From an uncultured Altererythrobacter sp. (GTDB taxonomy: Bacteria; Pseudomonadota; Alphaproteobacteria; Sphingomonadales; Sphingomonadaceae), in assembly GCA_913056125.1 (NCBI GenBank), contig CAJXNC010000004.1:1-64000 (forward strand): 64,000 nt of DNA, in the 5' to 3' direction. The position numbers were made by a program, and so were the translations under genes. This document shows, piece by piece, positions 35,048 to 44,626 of the stretch. Below the pieces are notes generated by a model that was given only the letters and a program-made list of their open reading frames with translations, searched no databases and was not told where the DNA came from. Position 1 is the first letter of the stretch; each line of letters starts with the position of its first letter.

Positions 35048-36603
35048 TATTCCGCTGCGTCCAGCGCCTGCTCGACGACTTCGGGATTGCTCACGAAATC
35101 CTCCGGCCAGTGCTTGAGCGCGGACATCACCGGATAAGGGGTGAAGCCGCCCAAGGCGCAAAGCGAGCCGAACTTCATTGTCTCGCACAGATCGGTCAGC
35201 AGGCCAATTTCCTCGCCGGCGCTGCGGCCTTCATCCTTCTTGGTATTGTGCATCTGCGGAGCCAGTTCCAGCGTGTCACGCTGGCGGCCGCCCTTGCGGA
35301 TGCGCTCGATGATTTCCTGCCCGCGCACTGCACCGATACGGCAGGGCGTGCACTTGCCGCAGCTTTCCTCGGCGCAGAATTCCATCGCGAAATGAGCCAT
35401 GGCACCCATGTCGGCGGTGTCGTCGAAAACGGTCACGCCGGCATGGCCGATCAGCGCGTCGGCGGCGGTGAAGGCCTCGTAATCGAAGGGAATGTCAAAC
35501 TGGTCGGGGTGGATATAGGCGCCGAGCGGGCCGCCTACCTGCACCGCCTTGACCGGACGACCGGTGGCTGTGCCGCCGCCGATCTCGTTGACCAGCTCGC
35601 CCAGCGTGATGCCGAAGGGGACCTCGTAAAGACCGCCATATTTGATGTTGCCGGCCAGCTGGATCGGCATGGTGCCCTTGGAGCGATCCATGCCGCGCTC
35701 GGCATAGGCAGCAGCGCCGCCTTCCTGCAGGATATGCGGCACGGCAGCCAAGCTGAGCACATTGTTGACCACGGTCGGCTTGCCGAGGAAGCCCTCGAGC
35801 GCCGGAAGCGGCGGCTTGGCGCGCACTTCGCCGCGCTTGCCTTCGAGCGAGTTCAGCAGCGAAGTTTCCTCGCCGCAGACATAGGCCCCTGCACCCAGGC
35901 GCACTTCGCACTTGAACGGCGCGATGATGTCTTCGCACAGCTTGAGCGCTGCATTGAGCTTGCGATGCGCGTCGGGATATTCGCTGCGCAGGTAGATATA
36001 ACCCTGCGATGCGCCAACGGCCTCGCCGGCAATCGCCATGCCTTCGATCAGTGCGAAGGGATCGCCTTCCATCGCCATGCGGTCGGCAAAGGTGCCGCTA
36101 TCGCCTTCGTCGGCATTGCAGACGATGTATTTCTGCGGACCGGCGGCCTTGCGCACCGTTTCCCACTTGATGCCGGTCGGGAAGCCAGCGCCGCCACGGC
36201 CGCGCAGGCCGGAATCGAGCACTTCCTTGCAGATTGCTTCGCCGCCGAGAGTGCGCGCGCGCTTGAGGCCGCTCCAGCCGCCCGAGGCTTCGTAATCCTC
36301 GAGGCTGAGCGGGCGGGTCTTGCCTGCGCGGGCAAAGGTCAGGCGGGTCTGCGAGGAAATCCAGGGGTGTTCCTCGATGATGCCGATAGCCTTGTCGGAC
36401 GAGCCGTCAAGGATCGCATCGACATCGTCGAGCGTGGCCGGGCCGAAGCCCTTGCCGTCTACCTCGACCAGCGGTTCGAGCCACTGCATGCCCCAGGAGG
36501 AGGTGCGGTGGACCTCATGCCCCTTCTTCTCGAAGGCGGCGGCGAGCGCGTCGGCACCTGCCGCACGGGCGAGGGCGTCGTCGGAGATCTTGATGATGGT
36601 CAT
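35047..36603 (-). CDS. fdsB: NAD-dependent formate dehydrogenase, beta subunit (NuoF-like)
   Basis: Carries FMN and a 4Fe-4S cluster and reduces NAD+. The 518-residue protein has an N-terminal domain of about 110 residues, then the NuoF-type core: GLRGRGGAGFPTGIKW (NAD/FMN region), CNADEGDSGTFADR, GAGAYVCGEETSLLNSLEG and the cluster motif ESCGKCTPCRIGAVRG. ATG 36603 overlaps the fdsG stop (ATGA). Together with FdsG it forms the diaphorase part of the soluble complex. Confidence 0.96.
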   Translation of the reverse strand: MTIIKISDDALARAAGADALAAAFEKKGHEVHRTSSWGMQWLEPLVEVDGKGFGPATLDDVDAILDGSSDKAIGIIEEHPWISSQTRLTFARAGKTRPLSLEDYEASGGWSGLKRARTLGGEAICKEVLDSGLRGRGGAGFPTGIKWETVRKAAGPQKYIVCNADEGDSGTFADRMAMEGDPFALIEGMAIAGEAVGASQGYIYLRSEYPDAHRKLNAALKLCEDIIAPFKCEVRLGAGAYVCGEETSLLNSLEGKRGEVRAKPPLPALEGFLGKPTVVNNVLSLAAVPHILQEGGAAAYAERGMDRSKGTMPIQLAGNIKYGGLYEVPFGITLGELVNEIGGGTATGRPVKAVQVGGPLGAYIHPDQFDIPFDYEAFTAADALIGHAGVTVFDDTADMGAMAHFAMEFCAEESCGKCTPCRIGAVRGQEIIERIRKGGRQRDTLELAPQMHNTKKDEGRSAGEEIGLLTDLCETMKFGSLCALGGFTPYPVMSALKHWPEDFVSNPEVVEQALDAAE

Positions 36604-37028
36604 GCGTTTTCGATCAGCTTGGTGACCGACTGGCTGTCCAGTCGGATGTGGAGGTCGTCGCCGGTGCGCGCGGCGGGGCCGGCGCTGCAAAGGCCGAGGC
36701 AATAGACGGTCTGGATCTTCACCCGCTCGCCAGCCGCTGCATTGGCATCGCCGATCAGCTTTTCGACACCGCGTGCCTTGCAGGCTTCGGCGCGGCAGAT
36801 CTGCACGACGGGGCGCGGATCGGCTTCGCTCTTATAGTCGTGATAGAAGCTGACCACGCCGTGCACGTCCGCGCGCGTAAGGTTGAGCGCCTCGGCGATC
36901 TGCGCTTCGGTTTCCGCATCGACACAGCCAAGCTCGGCCTGGATGTCGTTGAGGATGGGCAGGAGCGGCCCTTCGCGATGGATGTGTTCGGCAATGATCT
37001 CGCCGATCTTCTCTTGCTTGCTACTCAT
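36600..37028 (-). CDS. fdsG: NAD-dependent formate dehydrogenase, gamma subunit (NuoE-like)
   Basis: A 142-residue 2Fe-2S subunit of soluble formate dehydrogenase. It has the thioredoxin-like NuoE fold with EALNLTRADVHGVVSFYHDY and cluster cysteines in CRAEACKARG and CLGLCSAGPAA. It begins 8 bases after the fghA stop, linking formaldehyde and formate oxidation in one transcript. Confidence 0.96.
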   Translation of the reverse strand: MSSKQEKIGEIIAEHIHREGPLLPILNDIQAELGCVDAETEAQIAEALNLTRADVHGVVSFYHDYKSEADPRPVVQICRAEACKARGVEKLIGDANAAAGERVKIQTVYCLGLCSAGPAARTGDDLHIRLDSQSVTKLIENA

Positions 37029-37036
37029 GGTCTTTC

Positions 37037-37876
37037 TCAGGCTTTGAGCCTCTCGGCATGCCAGGCGACATGGTCGCCCATAAAGGTGGATATGAAGAAA
37101 TAGGAATGGTCGTATCCGTCATGCAGGCGAATCGTCGCCTCCATGCCGGCCTTGGTCACGGCTTCATCGAGCAGGTGGGTCTTGAGCTGCTCGTCGAGGA
37201 AATTGTCGGCTCGGCCTTGGTCGACCAGCAGTTCGGGCAGGCGGGCGCCATCCTCGATCAGGGCGCAGGCATCGTATTCGCGCCATGCCGCCTTGTCGGC
37301 ACCGATATAGCCGGTCAGCGCCTTTTCGCCCCAGGGGCAATTGAGCGGGCTGACAATCGGTGAGAAGGCGCTGGTCGACTTGAACCGACCGGGATTGCGC
37401 AGCGAAATGGTCAGCGCGCCATGGCCGCCCATGGAGTGGCCGGTAATGCCCTGCCGATCCATGTCGGCGGGGAATTTCGCGGCGATGAGGGCGGGCAGTT
37501 CCTGCTCGATATAGTCGCGCATATGGAAGTTCTTGGCCCAGGGCTCCTGCGTCGCATTGACGTAGAAGCCTGCGCCCTTGCCGAAGTCATAGCCTTCGTC
37601 GTCCGGCACATTGTCGCCGCGCGGGCTCGTGTCGGGGCAGACGAAGATGATGCCGTGCTCGGCACAGGCGCGGCGGTACTCGCCCTTCTCCATGACATTG
37701 GCATGGGTGCAGGTAAGGCCGGAGAGATAAAACAGTACCGGCAGCTTCGCGCCCGCTTCGTGCTCGGGCACGAAGACGGCGAAGGTCATCGGCGTTCCGG
37801 TCGTCTCGCTATCATGCGAATAGACGCCCTGCGTTCCGCCGAATGACCGGTTTTCGCTGACGGTTTCGAGGTTCAT
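37037..37876 (-). CDS. fghA: S-formylglutathione hydrolase
   Basis: Hydrolyses S-formylglutathione to glutathione and formate, the second step of glutathione-dependent formaldehyde oxidation. The 279-residue esterase-D-type alpha/beta hydrolase starts LETVSENRSFGGTQGVYSHDS and has the nucleophile GHSMGG, FYLSGLTCTHANVMEKGEYRR around the oxyanion region, and the catalytic His in LHDGYDHSYFFISTFM. It lies between the VOC triplet (10-base gap) and fdsG (8-base gap). Confidence 0.96.
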   Translation of the reverse strand: MNLETVSENRSFGGTQGVYSHDSETTGTPMTFAVFVPEHEAGAKLPVLFYLSGLTCTHANVMEKGEYRRACAEHGIIFVCPDTSPRGDNVPDDEGYDFGKGAGFYVNATQEPWAKNFHMRDYIEQELPALIAAKFPADMDRQGITGHSMGGHGALTISLRNPGRFKSTSAFSPIVSPLNCPWGEKALTGYIGADKAAWREYDACALIEDGARLPELLVDQGRADNFLDEQLKTHLLDEAVTKAGMEATIRLHDGYDHSYFFISTFMGDHVAWHAERLKA

Positions 37877-37886
37877 CGCGCGTGCC

Positions 37887-38270
37887 TCAATCCATCATGT
37901 GCAGGGCGCACAATTTGTGGCCGGTAGGGTCGCGCAGATAAGCGAGATAGAGCTTCATGCCGGCAAAATCGCGCGGTCCGGGCGGATCCTCGATGGCGGT
38001 TCCACCGGCGGCCAAGCCTGCAGCATGCCATGCATTGCATTGTTCGGGATTGTCCATCACGAAGCCGATCGTATTGCCATTGGCGACCGTCGCCGGTTCG
38101 CCATTGATCGGCCTGATGGCGATAAAGGCACCATCCTTGTGCCGATAGGTCACGCGCGTGCCCGCTTCGTCGACCACCCCTTCGGGGCCGCCAACAGCAG
38201 TGAAGACCGCATCGTAGAAGGTCTTGCTTTCGGCGAGGTCGTTCGTGCCGACCATGTTGTGGCTATACAT
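37887..38270 (-). CDS. VOC (glyoxalase-fold) protein, first of three tandem paralogs by coordinate
   Basis: A 127-residue single-domain VOC protein: YSHNMVGTNDLAESKTFYDAV, NGEPATVANGNTIGFVM, WHAAGLAAGGTAIEDPPG and YLAYLRDPTGHKLCALH. The three VOC proteins at 37887, 38276 and 38665 share the order (S/T/N)H-x-M/F-x-G-x-ND, NGEAAT, GFTIGF-like strand, DAWHAAGLA.GGT and AYLRDP.G.K, and arose by tandem duplication. VOC enzymes include glyoxalase I and other metal enzymes acting on glutathione adducts. In this operon a role in forming or sensing S-hydroxymethylglutathione is plausible but unproven. Fifty-one in-frame codons upstream are excluded because they lie in the next gene. Confidence 0.87.
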   Translation of the reverse strand: MYSHNMVGTNDLAESKTFYDAVFTAVGGPEGVVDEAGTRVTYRHKDGAFIAIRPINGEPATVANGNTIGFVMDNPEQCNAWHAAGLAAGGTAIEDPPGPRDFAGMKLYLAYLRDPTGHKLCALHMMD

Positions 38271-38275
38271 ACAGC

Positions 38276-38656
38276 CTACTCCCCAACATTGATGGTGAAG
38301 GCGCACAACTTGTTGCCCACCGGATCGCGCAGGTAAGCGCCATACATGGGCTGCGGACCATAGTCGCGGCGGCCAGGTTCGCCCTCGCAGGTTCCGCCAT
38401 TGGCAAGACCGGCGGCATGCCATGCATCGACGGCTTCCGGGTTCGGAGCCTGGAAGCCGATCGTCCCGCCATTGGCATGCGTTGCCGCTTCGCCATCGCG
38501 CGGGGTTCCGACGCCGAACATGCCGGTTTCGGGCGATCCGTAGAATGCGCCCTTCTCGTGGTGCTGGCCGGAAATGCCGAGCGCGGAGAAGGTCGCATCG
38601 TAAAACTTGCGACCGCTCTCCGGATCGTTGCAGCCGATCATGACATGGGTGAACAT
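38276..38656 (-). CDS. VOC (glyoxalase-fold) protein, middle paralog
   Basis: A 126-residue paralog with FTHVMIGCNDPESGRKFYDATF, TPRDGEAATHANGGTIGFQAP, DAWHAAGLANGGTCEGEPG and YGAYLRDPVGNKLCAF. The spacing to both neighbouring VOC genes is 5-8 bases. Compared with the others it has CND instead of TND in the first strand and adds an extra Gly/Pro-rich loop (FGVGTPRDG). It may have a different substrate within the same ligand class. Confidence 0.88.
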   Translation of the reverse strand: MFTHVMIGCNDPESGRKFYDATFSALGISGQHHEKGAFYGSPETGMFGVGTPRDGEAATHANGGTIGFQAPNPEAVDAWHAAGLANGGTCEGEPGRRDYGPQPMYGAYLRDPVGNKLCAFTINVGE

Positions 38657-38664
38657 GTCCGGGC

Positions 38665-39048
38665 TTACTCCTTGGGGCCTACATTCGCCGTGAAAACGCA
38701 AATCTTGTGACCGTCGGGATCGCGCAGGTAGGCACCGTACATGTTACCCGGCGAAGCTTCGCGGAAACCGGGCGCGCCTTCGTCCGTGCCGCCCGCTGCA
38801 AGACCGGCAGCATGCCAGGCGTCGACAGTCGCGTAATCGGCCGCCTTGAAGCCGAAGGTGAAGCCGTTCATGCAGGTTGCCGCCTCGCCATTGGCGGGCT
38901 TGGCGACGATGAACGATCCGTCGGCGCTGGGGTAGACCGTGCCATGAGGCAGCGGATGGCCTTCGAAACCAAGGACGCCCATGGTGGCGTCATAGAAGGC
39001 GCGTGATTTCTCGATATCGTTGGTGCCGACGAAGACATGATTGAACAT
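38665..39048 (-). CDS. VOC (glyoxalase-fold) protein, promoter-proximal paralog
   Basis: A 127-residue paralog with FNHVFVGTNDIEKSRAFYDATMG, KPANGEAATCMNGFTFGFKA, DAWHAAGLAAGGTDEGAPG and YGAYLRDPDGHKICVF. AAAGGGAGAG lies 4-8 bases before ATG 39048. It follows frmA after 143 bases, the largest gap in the train, so an internal promoter could sit there (an AT-rich stretch around 39108-39140 is the best place). It is the first of the three in transcription order. Confidence 0.88.
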   Translation of the reverse strand: MFNHVFVGTNDIEKSRAFYDATMGVLGFEGHPLPHGTVYPSADGSFIVAKPANGEAATCMNGFTFGFKAADYATVDAWHAAGLAAGGTDEGAPGFREASPGNMYGAYLRDPDGHKICVFTANVGPKE

Positions 39049-39191
39049 TGAGGGCTCTCCCTTTTTGAGCAAACGCGACCGGCTCGCCAATCGCGATTCT
39101 CTACGATTTATCACATAGCCGAAAAATTCGGGTTTGTGAAAGAATGAATAGGCCGGACCGGGCTTTTTACAAGCTGGACCTCAGCCCGTGA

Positions 39192-40304
<1,113 letters not shown>

Positions 40305-40327
40305 CCGGGTATTCTCCTAAGGGGTTG

Positions 40328-41746
40328 TCAGTCGATCGGCGAACCGGCGGGAAGCTCTGCGTCCTTCATTGCTTCCTCGTCGGCATCGCGGATCGGCATC
40401 ATGAACATCAGGATCGCACCGAGGACCGAACCCATGCTCATAATGATCGATACGGTCAGCAAGTTGTCGTTGCCGCCGTTGATATGGTCGAACAGATAGC
40501 CCGCGACGATCGGCGAGCCGGCTGCACCCAGGCGTCCAACACCGAGCACGAAGCCCGTGCCGCTGGCGCGGGCATAGGCCGGGAAGCTCAGTGCGAAGGC
40601 GGCATAATAGCCAACGATCGCGGCGTTGGAGAAGAACATGGTGAACAGCGCTGCGATGCGCCAATCCCACAGGCTCTCATGCCCAAGGCCGAAATAGATG
40701 ACTGCCGCAACGCCCAGCAGCAGGCCGATAATCGTCGGCGTCTTGATGCCGAACTTCTTCAGGAAGAAGCCGAAGATCGCGCCGCCGATGGCCCCGCCGA
40801 TATTGGCGTAGGTCAGGCTGCTGGCACCTTCTGCCTGCGTGAATCCTGCCAGCGCCACGATCGTCGGAGCGTTCTTGAGGATGTAGTAGAAGGTGAAGGT
40901 GTGGAACATGTAGCCGAAGGCCAGGTAAAGCGTGGCCGGCCGCAGTTTCGGGTTGGCAAGGATGTCGGTTGCCTTGGGCTTGGGGCCGGAATCCTTGAGG
41001 TCGGGCAAGGCCTCGATTGCTGCCTTGCCAAAGGCTGCGAGCGACTTGTTGATCTTCTCGAGCGCTCCGTTCGGTCGCCGTGAGGCATAATAGGCGGGCG
41101 TTTCGGGCACGATCACCATCACCAGCGGGATCATCGCAGCGGTCACGACGGCACCGAAGATGAAGACATCGTGCCATGTGCCGGTAACCAGCAACCATTC
41201 CTGCGCGGCGAAACCGCCGATCACGCCACCGACCGGATAGCCGATCACGTAGAAGGCCATCGACACTGCGCGGCCCGAGGAACTCGAGGTTTCGGCAACC
41301 ACGGCATTGGTCGAGGCCAACATGCCGCCAATGCCGAGTCCGGTGATGAAGCGCCAGATCAGGATATCCGAAACCCAACCCAGCCCGGGTACCGAGCCCA
41401 AGGGATGCGCATAGACTGCCGTTCCGGCGAGATACATGCCCACGGCCATCACGGTAAGGCAGGCGAGCATGGTCAGCTTGCGGCCATACTTGTCGGCCAT
41501 GCCGCCCAGCAGCACCGAGCCGAAGCCCATGCCGACCAGTTCGGCCGACAGGACGAGGCCCAGCTGGGTCCGGTCGATCGACCATTCGGCCATCATGCCC
41601 GGCCCGGCGAAGGCGCTCGACAACACGTCGAATCCGTCAAGCGCGTTCAGGAACACCATAAGGATCACAACCAGCACTTGGCGGATGCCCATCGGCGTAT
41701 CGTTGATTACGGAAATGGGGTTCGTGCCCCCGGCAGCTCCGGCCAT
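40328..41746 (-). CDS. MFS transporter, aromatic acid:H+ symporter type
   Basis: A 472-residue twelve-helix transporter. The N-terminal helix with LDGFDVLSSAFAGPGM, the loop motif GGMADKYGRKLTM, RFITGLGIGGMLASTNAVVAE, VPETPAYYASRRPNGALEKINK before the central loop and the C-terminal RASGTGFVLGVGRLGAAGSPIVAGYLFD are the marks of the AAHS subfamily (PcaK, BenK, VanK, DdvK). It probably imports an aromatic acid. It lies 30 bases after marR and 23 before frmA, so uptake is coupled to formaldehyde oxidation, as expected if the imported compound yields C1 units. Confidence 0.88.
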   Translation of the reverse strand: MAGAAGGTNPISVINDTPMGIRQVLVVILMVFLNALDGFDVLSSAFAGPGMMAEWSIDRTQLGLVLSAELVGMGFGSVLLGGMADKYGRKLTMLACLTVMAVGMYLAGTAVYAHPLGSVPGLGWVSDILIWRFITGLGIGGMLASTNAVVAETSSSSGRAVSMAFYVIGYPVGGVIGGFAAQEWLLVTGTWHDVFIFGAVVTAAMIPLVMVIVPETPAYYASRRPNGALEKINKSLAAFGKAAIEALPDLKDSGPKPKATDILANPKLRPATLYLAFGYMFHTFTFYYILKNAPTIVALAGFTQAEGASSLTYANIGGAIGGAIFGFFLKKFGIKTPTIIGLLLGVAAVIYFGLGHESLWDWRIAALFTMFFSNAAIVGYYAAFALSFPAYARASGTGFVLGVGRLGAAGSPIVAGYLFDHINGGNDNLLTVSIIMSMGSVLGAILMFMMPIRDADEEAMKDAELPAGSPID

Positions 41747-41776
41747 TTTGGTTTTCCTCTCCCTTGGTCCGCGCCC

Positions 41777-42247
41777 TCATTCGTGGATTCGGGCCAGCAT
41801 TTCCACCAATTTTTCGATTTCTTCTTCGCTGAAGCGGCTTTTCAGCCATGCTTCGTGCTGGCTGATGCATCCCTTAGCCTCGACCAGCGCGCCCTCTCCG
41901 GCTTCTGTCAGGTAGAGCGATTGCTTGCGCCCGTCGCTCTCCGAGCGCTCGCGACGCAAGTAGCCGCGCTCCTGCAGGCGATTGACGATGGTCATGGTTG
42001 TCGCCCGGTCCATCTGCAACCGGCTGCCCAGCTCGATCTGCGCGATTCCCGGGAGGTCGGCGACCAGCCACAGCACGCTGACCTGCTTTTGCGTCAGGCC
42101 AAGCCCGGCGAATGTCTCGGAGAAATGGCGGTAAACCGCGCCATGCGCCAAGCGGATATGGAAGCCGAGGACGCCGTCAAGCTCCCCGATCTCTCCCGGA
42201 TTGTCCTCGATCAATGCGCCGCTGGCCAAGCTATTGTCCTCATCCAC
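41777..42247 (-). CDS. MarR-family transcriptional regulator
   Basis: A 156-residue winged-helix regulator. It has an N-terminal dimerisation helix, the recognition region LGLTQKQVSVLWLVADLPGIAQIELGSRLQMDRATTMTIVNRLQERGYLRRERSESDGRKQSLYLTEAG (described only; DNA-contact wing DGRK) and a C-terminal helix. MarR proteins that act on aromatic-acid pathways usually repress and are relieved by a pathway ligand. An imperfect palindrome, 42259-42282, lies 11 bases upstream and covers the lsd promoter, and a near-copy lies at 57789. Autoregulation and control of both sites are inferred from position and similarity. Confidence 0.93.
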   Translation of the reverse strand: MDEDNSLASGALIEDNPGEIGELDGVLGFHIRLAHGAVYRHFSETFAGLGLTQKQVSVLWLVADLPGIAQIELGSRLQMDRATTMTIVNRLQERGYLRRERSESDGRKQSLYLTEAGEGALVEAKGCISQHEAWLKSRFSEEEIEKLVEMLARIHE

Positions 42248-42252
42248 CCGTC

Positions 42253-42280
42253 TTGCCTATTTGTTAGTAAAGCATACAAT
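42253..42280 (+). promoter_or_regulatory. Candidate promoter of the lignostilbene dioxygenase gene
   Basis: A -35-like TTGCCT (42253-42258) and -10-like TACAAT (42275-42280) are spaced 16 bases. The -10 box is inside the right arm of the palindromic operator, so a bound MarR dimer would cover the promoter. The predicted transcript start is about 28 bases before ATG 42315. Confidence 0.5.
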
Positions 42281-42282
42281 TT
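42259..42282. promoter_or_regulatory. Probable MarR operator (site 1)
   Basis: ATTTGTTAG and GCATACAATTT form an imperfect inverted repeat (TTGTnnG n5 CnnACAA) between the divergent marR and lsd genes. It matches site 2 at 57789 at 16-17 of 24 positions, including ATTTGT, GC and TACAATT. Confidence 0.7.
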
Positions 42283-42314
42283 GGCGCAAGGAGAGGAACG
42301 GAGAGGACTCGAAG

Positions 42315-43796
42315 ATGGCGCATTTCCCCGACACCCCCAATTTCACCGGATTCAACACGCCCAGCCGCGTCGAGGCCGATATTGAAGACCTGGCGTATGA
42401 AGGCGAAATTCCCAAGGAAATCGACGGCGCATTCTTCCGTGTGCAGCCCGATCCGCAATTCCCGCCGATGCTGGGCGATTCGATTGCCTTCGATGGCGAC
42501 GGCATGATCACTCGCTTCCACATCCATGATGGCCAGGTCGACTTCCGGCAGCGATGGGCCAAGACCGATCGCTGGCAGATGGAGCATGATGCCGGCAAGG
42601 CGCTGTGGGGCCATTATCGCAACCCGTTGACCGACGATCCCGTGACCAAGGGTACTTACCGTGCGACCGGCAACACCAATGCCTGGGTCTTCGCCGGAAA
42701 GCTCTGGGCGATGAAGGAAGACAGCCCCGCGCTGAAGATGGACCCGATCACCATGGAGCGCGAGGAGGTCGAAACCTGGGGCGGCAAGATGAAGAGCGAA
42801 ACCTTCACCGCCCACCCCAAGATCGATCCTGCAACCGGAAACATGATCTCGCTGTGCTATGCCGCATCGGGCATTTGTAGCGATGACTGCGCGCTGGTCG
42901 AGATTAGCCCGGAAAACGAGCTGGTGCGCGAGGTGTGGTTCAAGACGCCCTATTACTGCATGATGCACGACTTCGCGGTCACGCCGGATTATCTCGTCCT
43001 GCATGTCGTGCCGTCGATCGGCAGTTGGGATCGCCTCAAGGAAGGCAAACCGCATTTCGGCTTCGACACCACCATGCCTGTCTATCTCGGCATTATCCCG
43101 CGTCGCGACGATCTGAAGCAGGAAGACATCCGCTGGTTCAAGCGCGACAACTGCTTTGCCAGCCACGTGGTCAATGCCTGGCAGGATGGCAGCAAGATCC
43201 ATTTCGTGGTGCCTGAAGCGAAGAACAACATGTTCCCCTTCTTCCCCGATGTGCACGGCGCGCCTTTCAATGGGGCGGAGGCGATGAGCAAGCTCACCCG
43301 CTGGACGGTGGACCTGTCGAGCAACACTGACGATTTCGAAGAGATCACGCAGCTGACAGAAACGGCCAGCGAGTTTCCGCGGATCGACGATCGCTTCACC
43401 GGCCTCAAGAACCAGTACACCTGGGGCCTGGAGATGGACCATTCGCGTCCGTGCGAATTGAAGGGCGGCAGTGCTGGCGGTTTCCTGATGAACTGCCTGT
43501 TCCTCAAGAACCTCGAAGATGGCAGCGAGCAGCATTGGTGGTGCGGCCCGGTCTCGAGCCTGCAGGAGCCTTGCTTCATACCGCGCAGCAAGGATGCGCC
43601 CGAAGGCGATGGCTGGATCGTGATGCTGTGCAACCGACTCGAGAACAAAAACACCGACCTGCTAATCTTCGATGCGCTCGATATCGAGAAAGGCCCAGTT
43701 GCCACGGTGCATATCCCGATCCGCCTGCGCTTCGGCCTGCACGGCAATTTCGCCCGCAGCGAAGATATCGGCCTCAAGGTCCCAGAACCGGCTTGA
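42315..43796 (+). CDS. lsd: Lignostilbene alpha,beta-dioxygenase (cytoplasmic)
   Basis: A 493-residue non-heme iron dioxygenase that cleaves the central double bond of hydroxystilbenes to two aldehydes, for example lignostilbene to vanillin. It has Phe59, Tyr101 and Lys134, the residue numbers I recall for hydroxystilbene-binding residues of characterised enzymes, and iron ligands His167 (TAHPKIDP), His218 (MMHDF), His284 (SHVVNAW) and His476 (GLHGNF). No signal peptide is present, unlike its paralog at 19535. ATG 42315 follows GGAGAGGA and gives this numbering; an upstream in-frame ATG in the promoter is rejected. Substrate specificity is inferred; the family assignment is firm. Confidence 0.93.
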   Translation: MAHFPDTPNFTGFNTPSRVEADIEDLAYEGEIPKEIDGAFFRVQPDPQFPPMLGDSIAFDGDGMITRFHIHDGQVDFRQRWAKTDRWQMEHDAGKALWGHYRNPLTDDPVTKGTYRATGNTNAWVFAGKLWAMKEDSPALKMDPITMEREEVETWGGKMKSETFTAHPKIDPATGNMISLCYAASGICSDDCALVEISPENELVREVWFKTPYYCMMHDFAVTPDYLVLHVVPSIGSWDRLKEGKPHFGFDTTMPVYLGIIPRRDDLKQEDIRWFKRDNCFASHVVNAWQDGSKIHFVVPEAKNNMFPFFPDVHGAPFNGAEAMSKLTRWTVDLSSNTDDFEEITQLTETASEFPRIDDRFTGLKNQYTWGLEMDHSRPCELKGGSAGGFLMNCLFLKNLEDGSEQHWWCGPVSSLQEPCFIPRSKDAPEGDGWIVMLCNRLENKNTDLLIFDALDIEKGPVATVHIPIRLRFGLHGNFARSEDIGLKVPEPA

Positions 43797-43835
43797 GGCA
43801 TTGCTTTAATCTCCGGCGGGGGGCACCAGTCGGTC

Positions 43836-44618
43836 ATGACTACCGATCGTAACCCGCCGGAATTCTGGCTGACCGACATGGACGGCGTCCTCGTCTCCGA
43901 AGGCGAGGCGATTCCCGGGGCAGCTGATTTCATTGCGCGACTGCAGGAAAAGGGGCGGCGTTTCCTCGTCCTCACCAACAATTCCATCTGGACGCCGCGA
44001 GACCTTGCCGCACGGCTTGCGCGCGGGGGGTTGGACGTTCCCGAAGAAGCGATCTGGACCAGTGCATTGGCTACGGCGCGCTTTCTCGACACCCAGCATC
44101 CTGGCGGGTCCGCTTACGTCATCGGCGAGGCGGGGTTGACGACGGCGCTGCACGAAGTCGGCTACACCATGACCGACAGCAATCCCGATTACGTCGTGAT
44201 CGGCGAATTGCGGAGCTACTCCTTCGAAGCGATCACCAAAGCGATCCGGCTCGTAAAGGGCGGCGCGCGCTTTATCGCCACCAATCCCGACGTGACTTCG
44301 CCTTCGCCCGAAGGCCCCTTGCCAGCGACCGGCGCGGCAGCAGCCATGATCACCAAGGCAACCGGGGCGGACCCCTATTTCGTGGGCAAGCCGAACCCGA
44401 TGATGTTTCGCTCGGCCATGAACCGCATCGATGCCCATGCGGCCAGCACGGTAATGATCGGGGACCGCATGGATACCGATATCGTCGCCGGGATCGAGGC
44501 CGGGCTGGAGACGATCCTCGTCCTTACCGGTTCGACCAAGCGCGAACAGGTCGAGCGATTCCCATGGCGGCCCAGCCGCATCTGTTCCTCAATCGCCGAT
44601 GTGGTCGACCTAATCTGA
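43836..44618 (+). CDS. HAD-IIA hydrolase (NagD-like phosphatase)
   Basis: A 260-residue haloacid-dehalogenase-superfamily phosphatase of the NagD/AraL type. Motif I is WLTDMDGVLVSEGE, motif II LTNNS (FLVLTNNSIW), motif III K in GKPNPMMF, and motif IV GDRMDTDIVAGIEAG. The cap region between motifs II and III is typical of IIA enzymes. It may dephosphorylate a sugar phosphate or phosphoglycolate-like metabolite. It is 39 bases after lsd on the same strand and could be co-transcribed, though no pathway link is evident. It converges on the GMC gene with 8 bases between stops. Confidence 0.9.
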   Translation: MTTDRNPPEFWLTDMDGVLVSEGEAIPGAADFIARLQEKGRRFLVLTNNSIWTPRDLAARLARGGLDVPEEAIWTSALATARFLDTQHPGGSAYVIGEAGLTTALHEVGYTMTDSNPDYVVIGELRSYSFEAITKAIRLVKGGARFIATNPDVTSPSPEGPLPATGAAAAMITKATGADPYFVGKPNPMMFRSAMNRIDAHAASTVMIGDRMDTDIVAGIEAGLETILVLTGSTKREQVERFPWRPSRICSSIADVVDLI

Positions 44619-44626
44619 GGGGCGGT

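Noticed and set aside
39159-39188. An inverted repeat CGGGCT / AGCCCG between frmA and the VOC genes as a terminator
   Set aside because: The arms are only 6 bases with an 18-base loop and no T-run on the minus strand.
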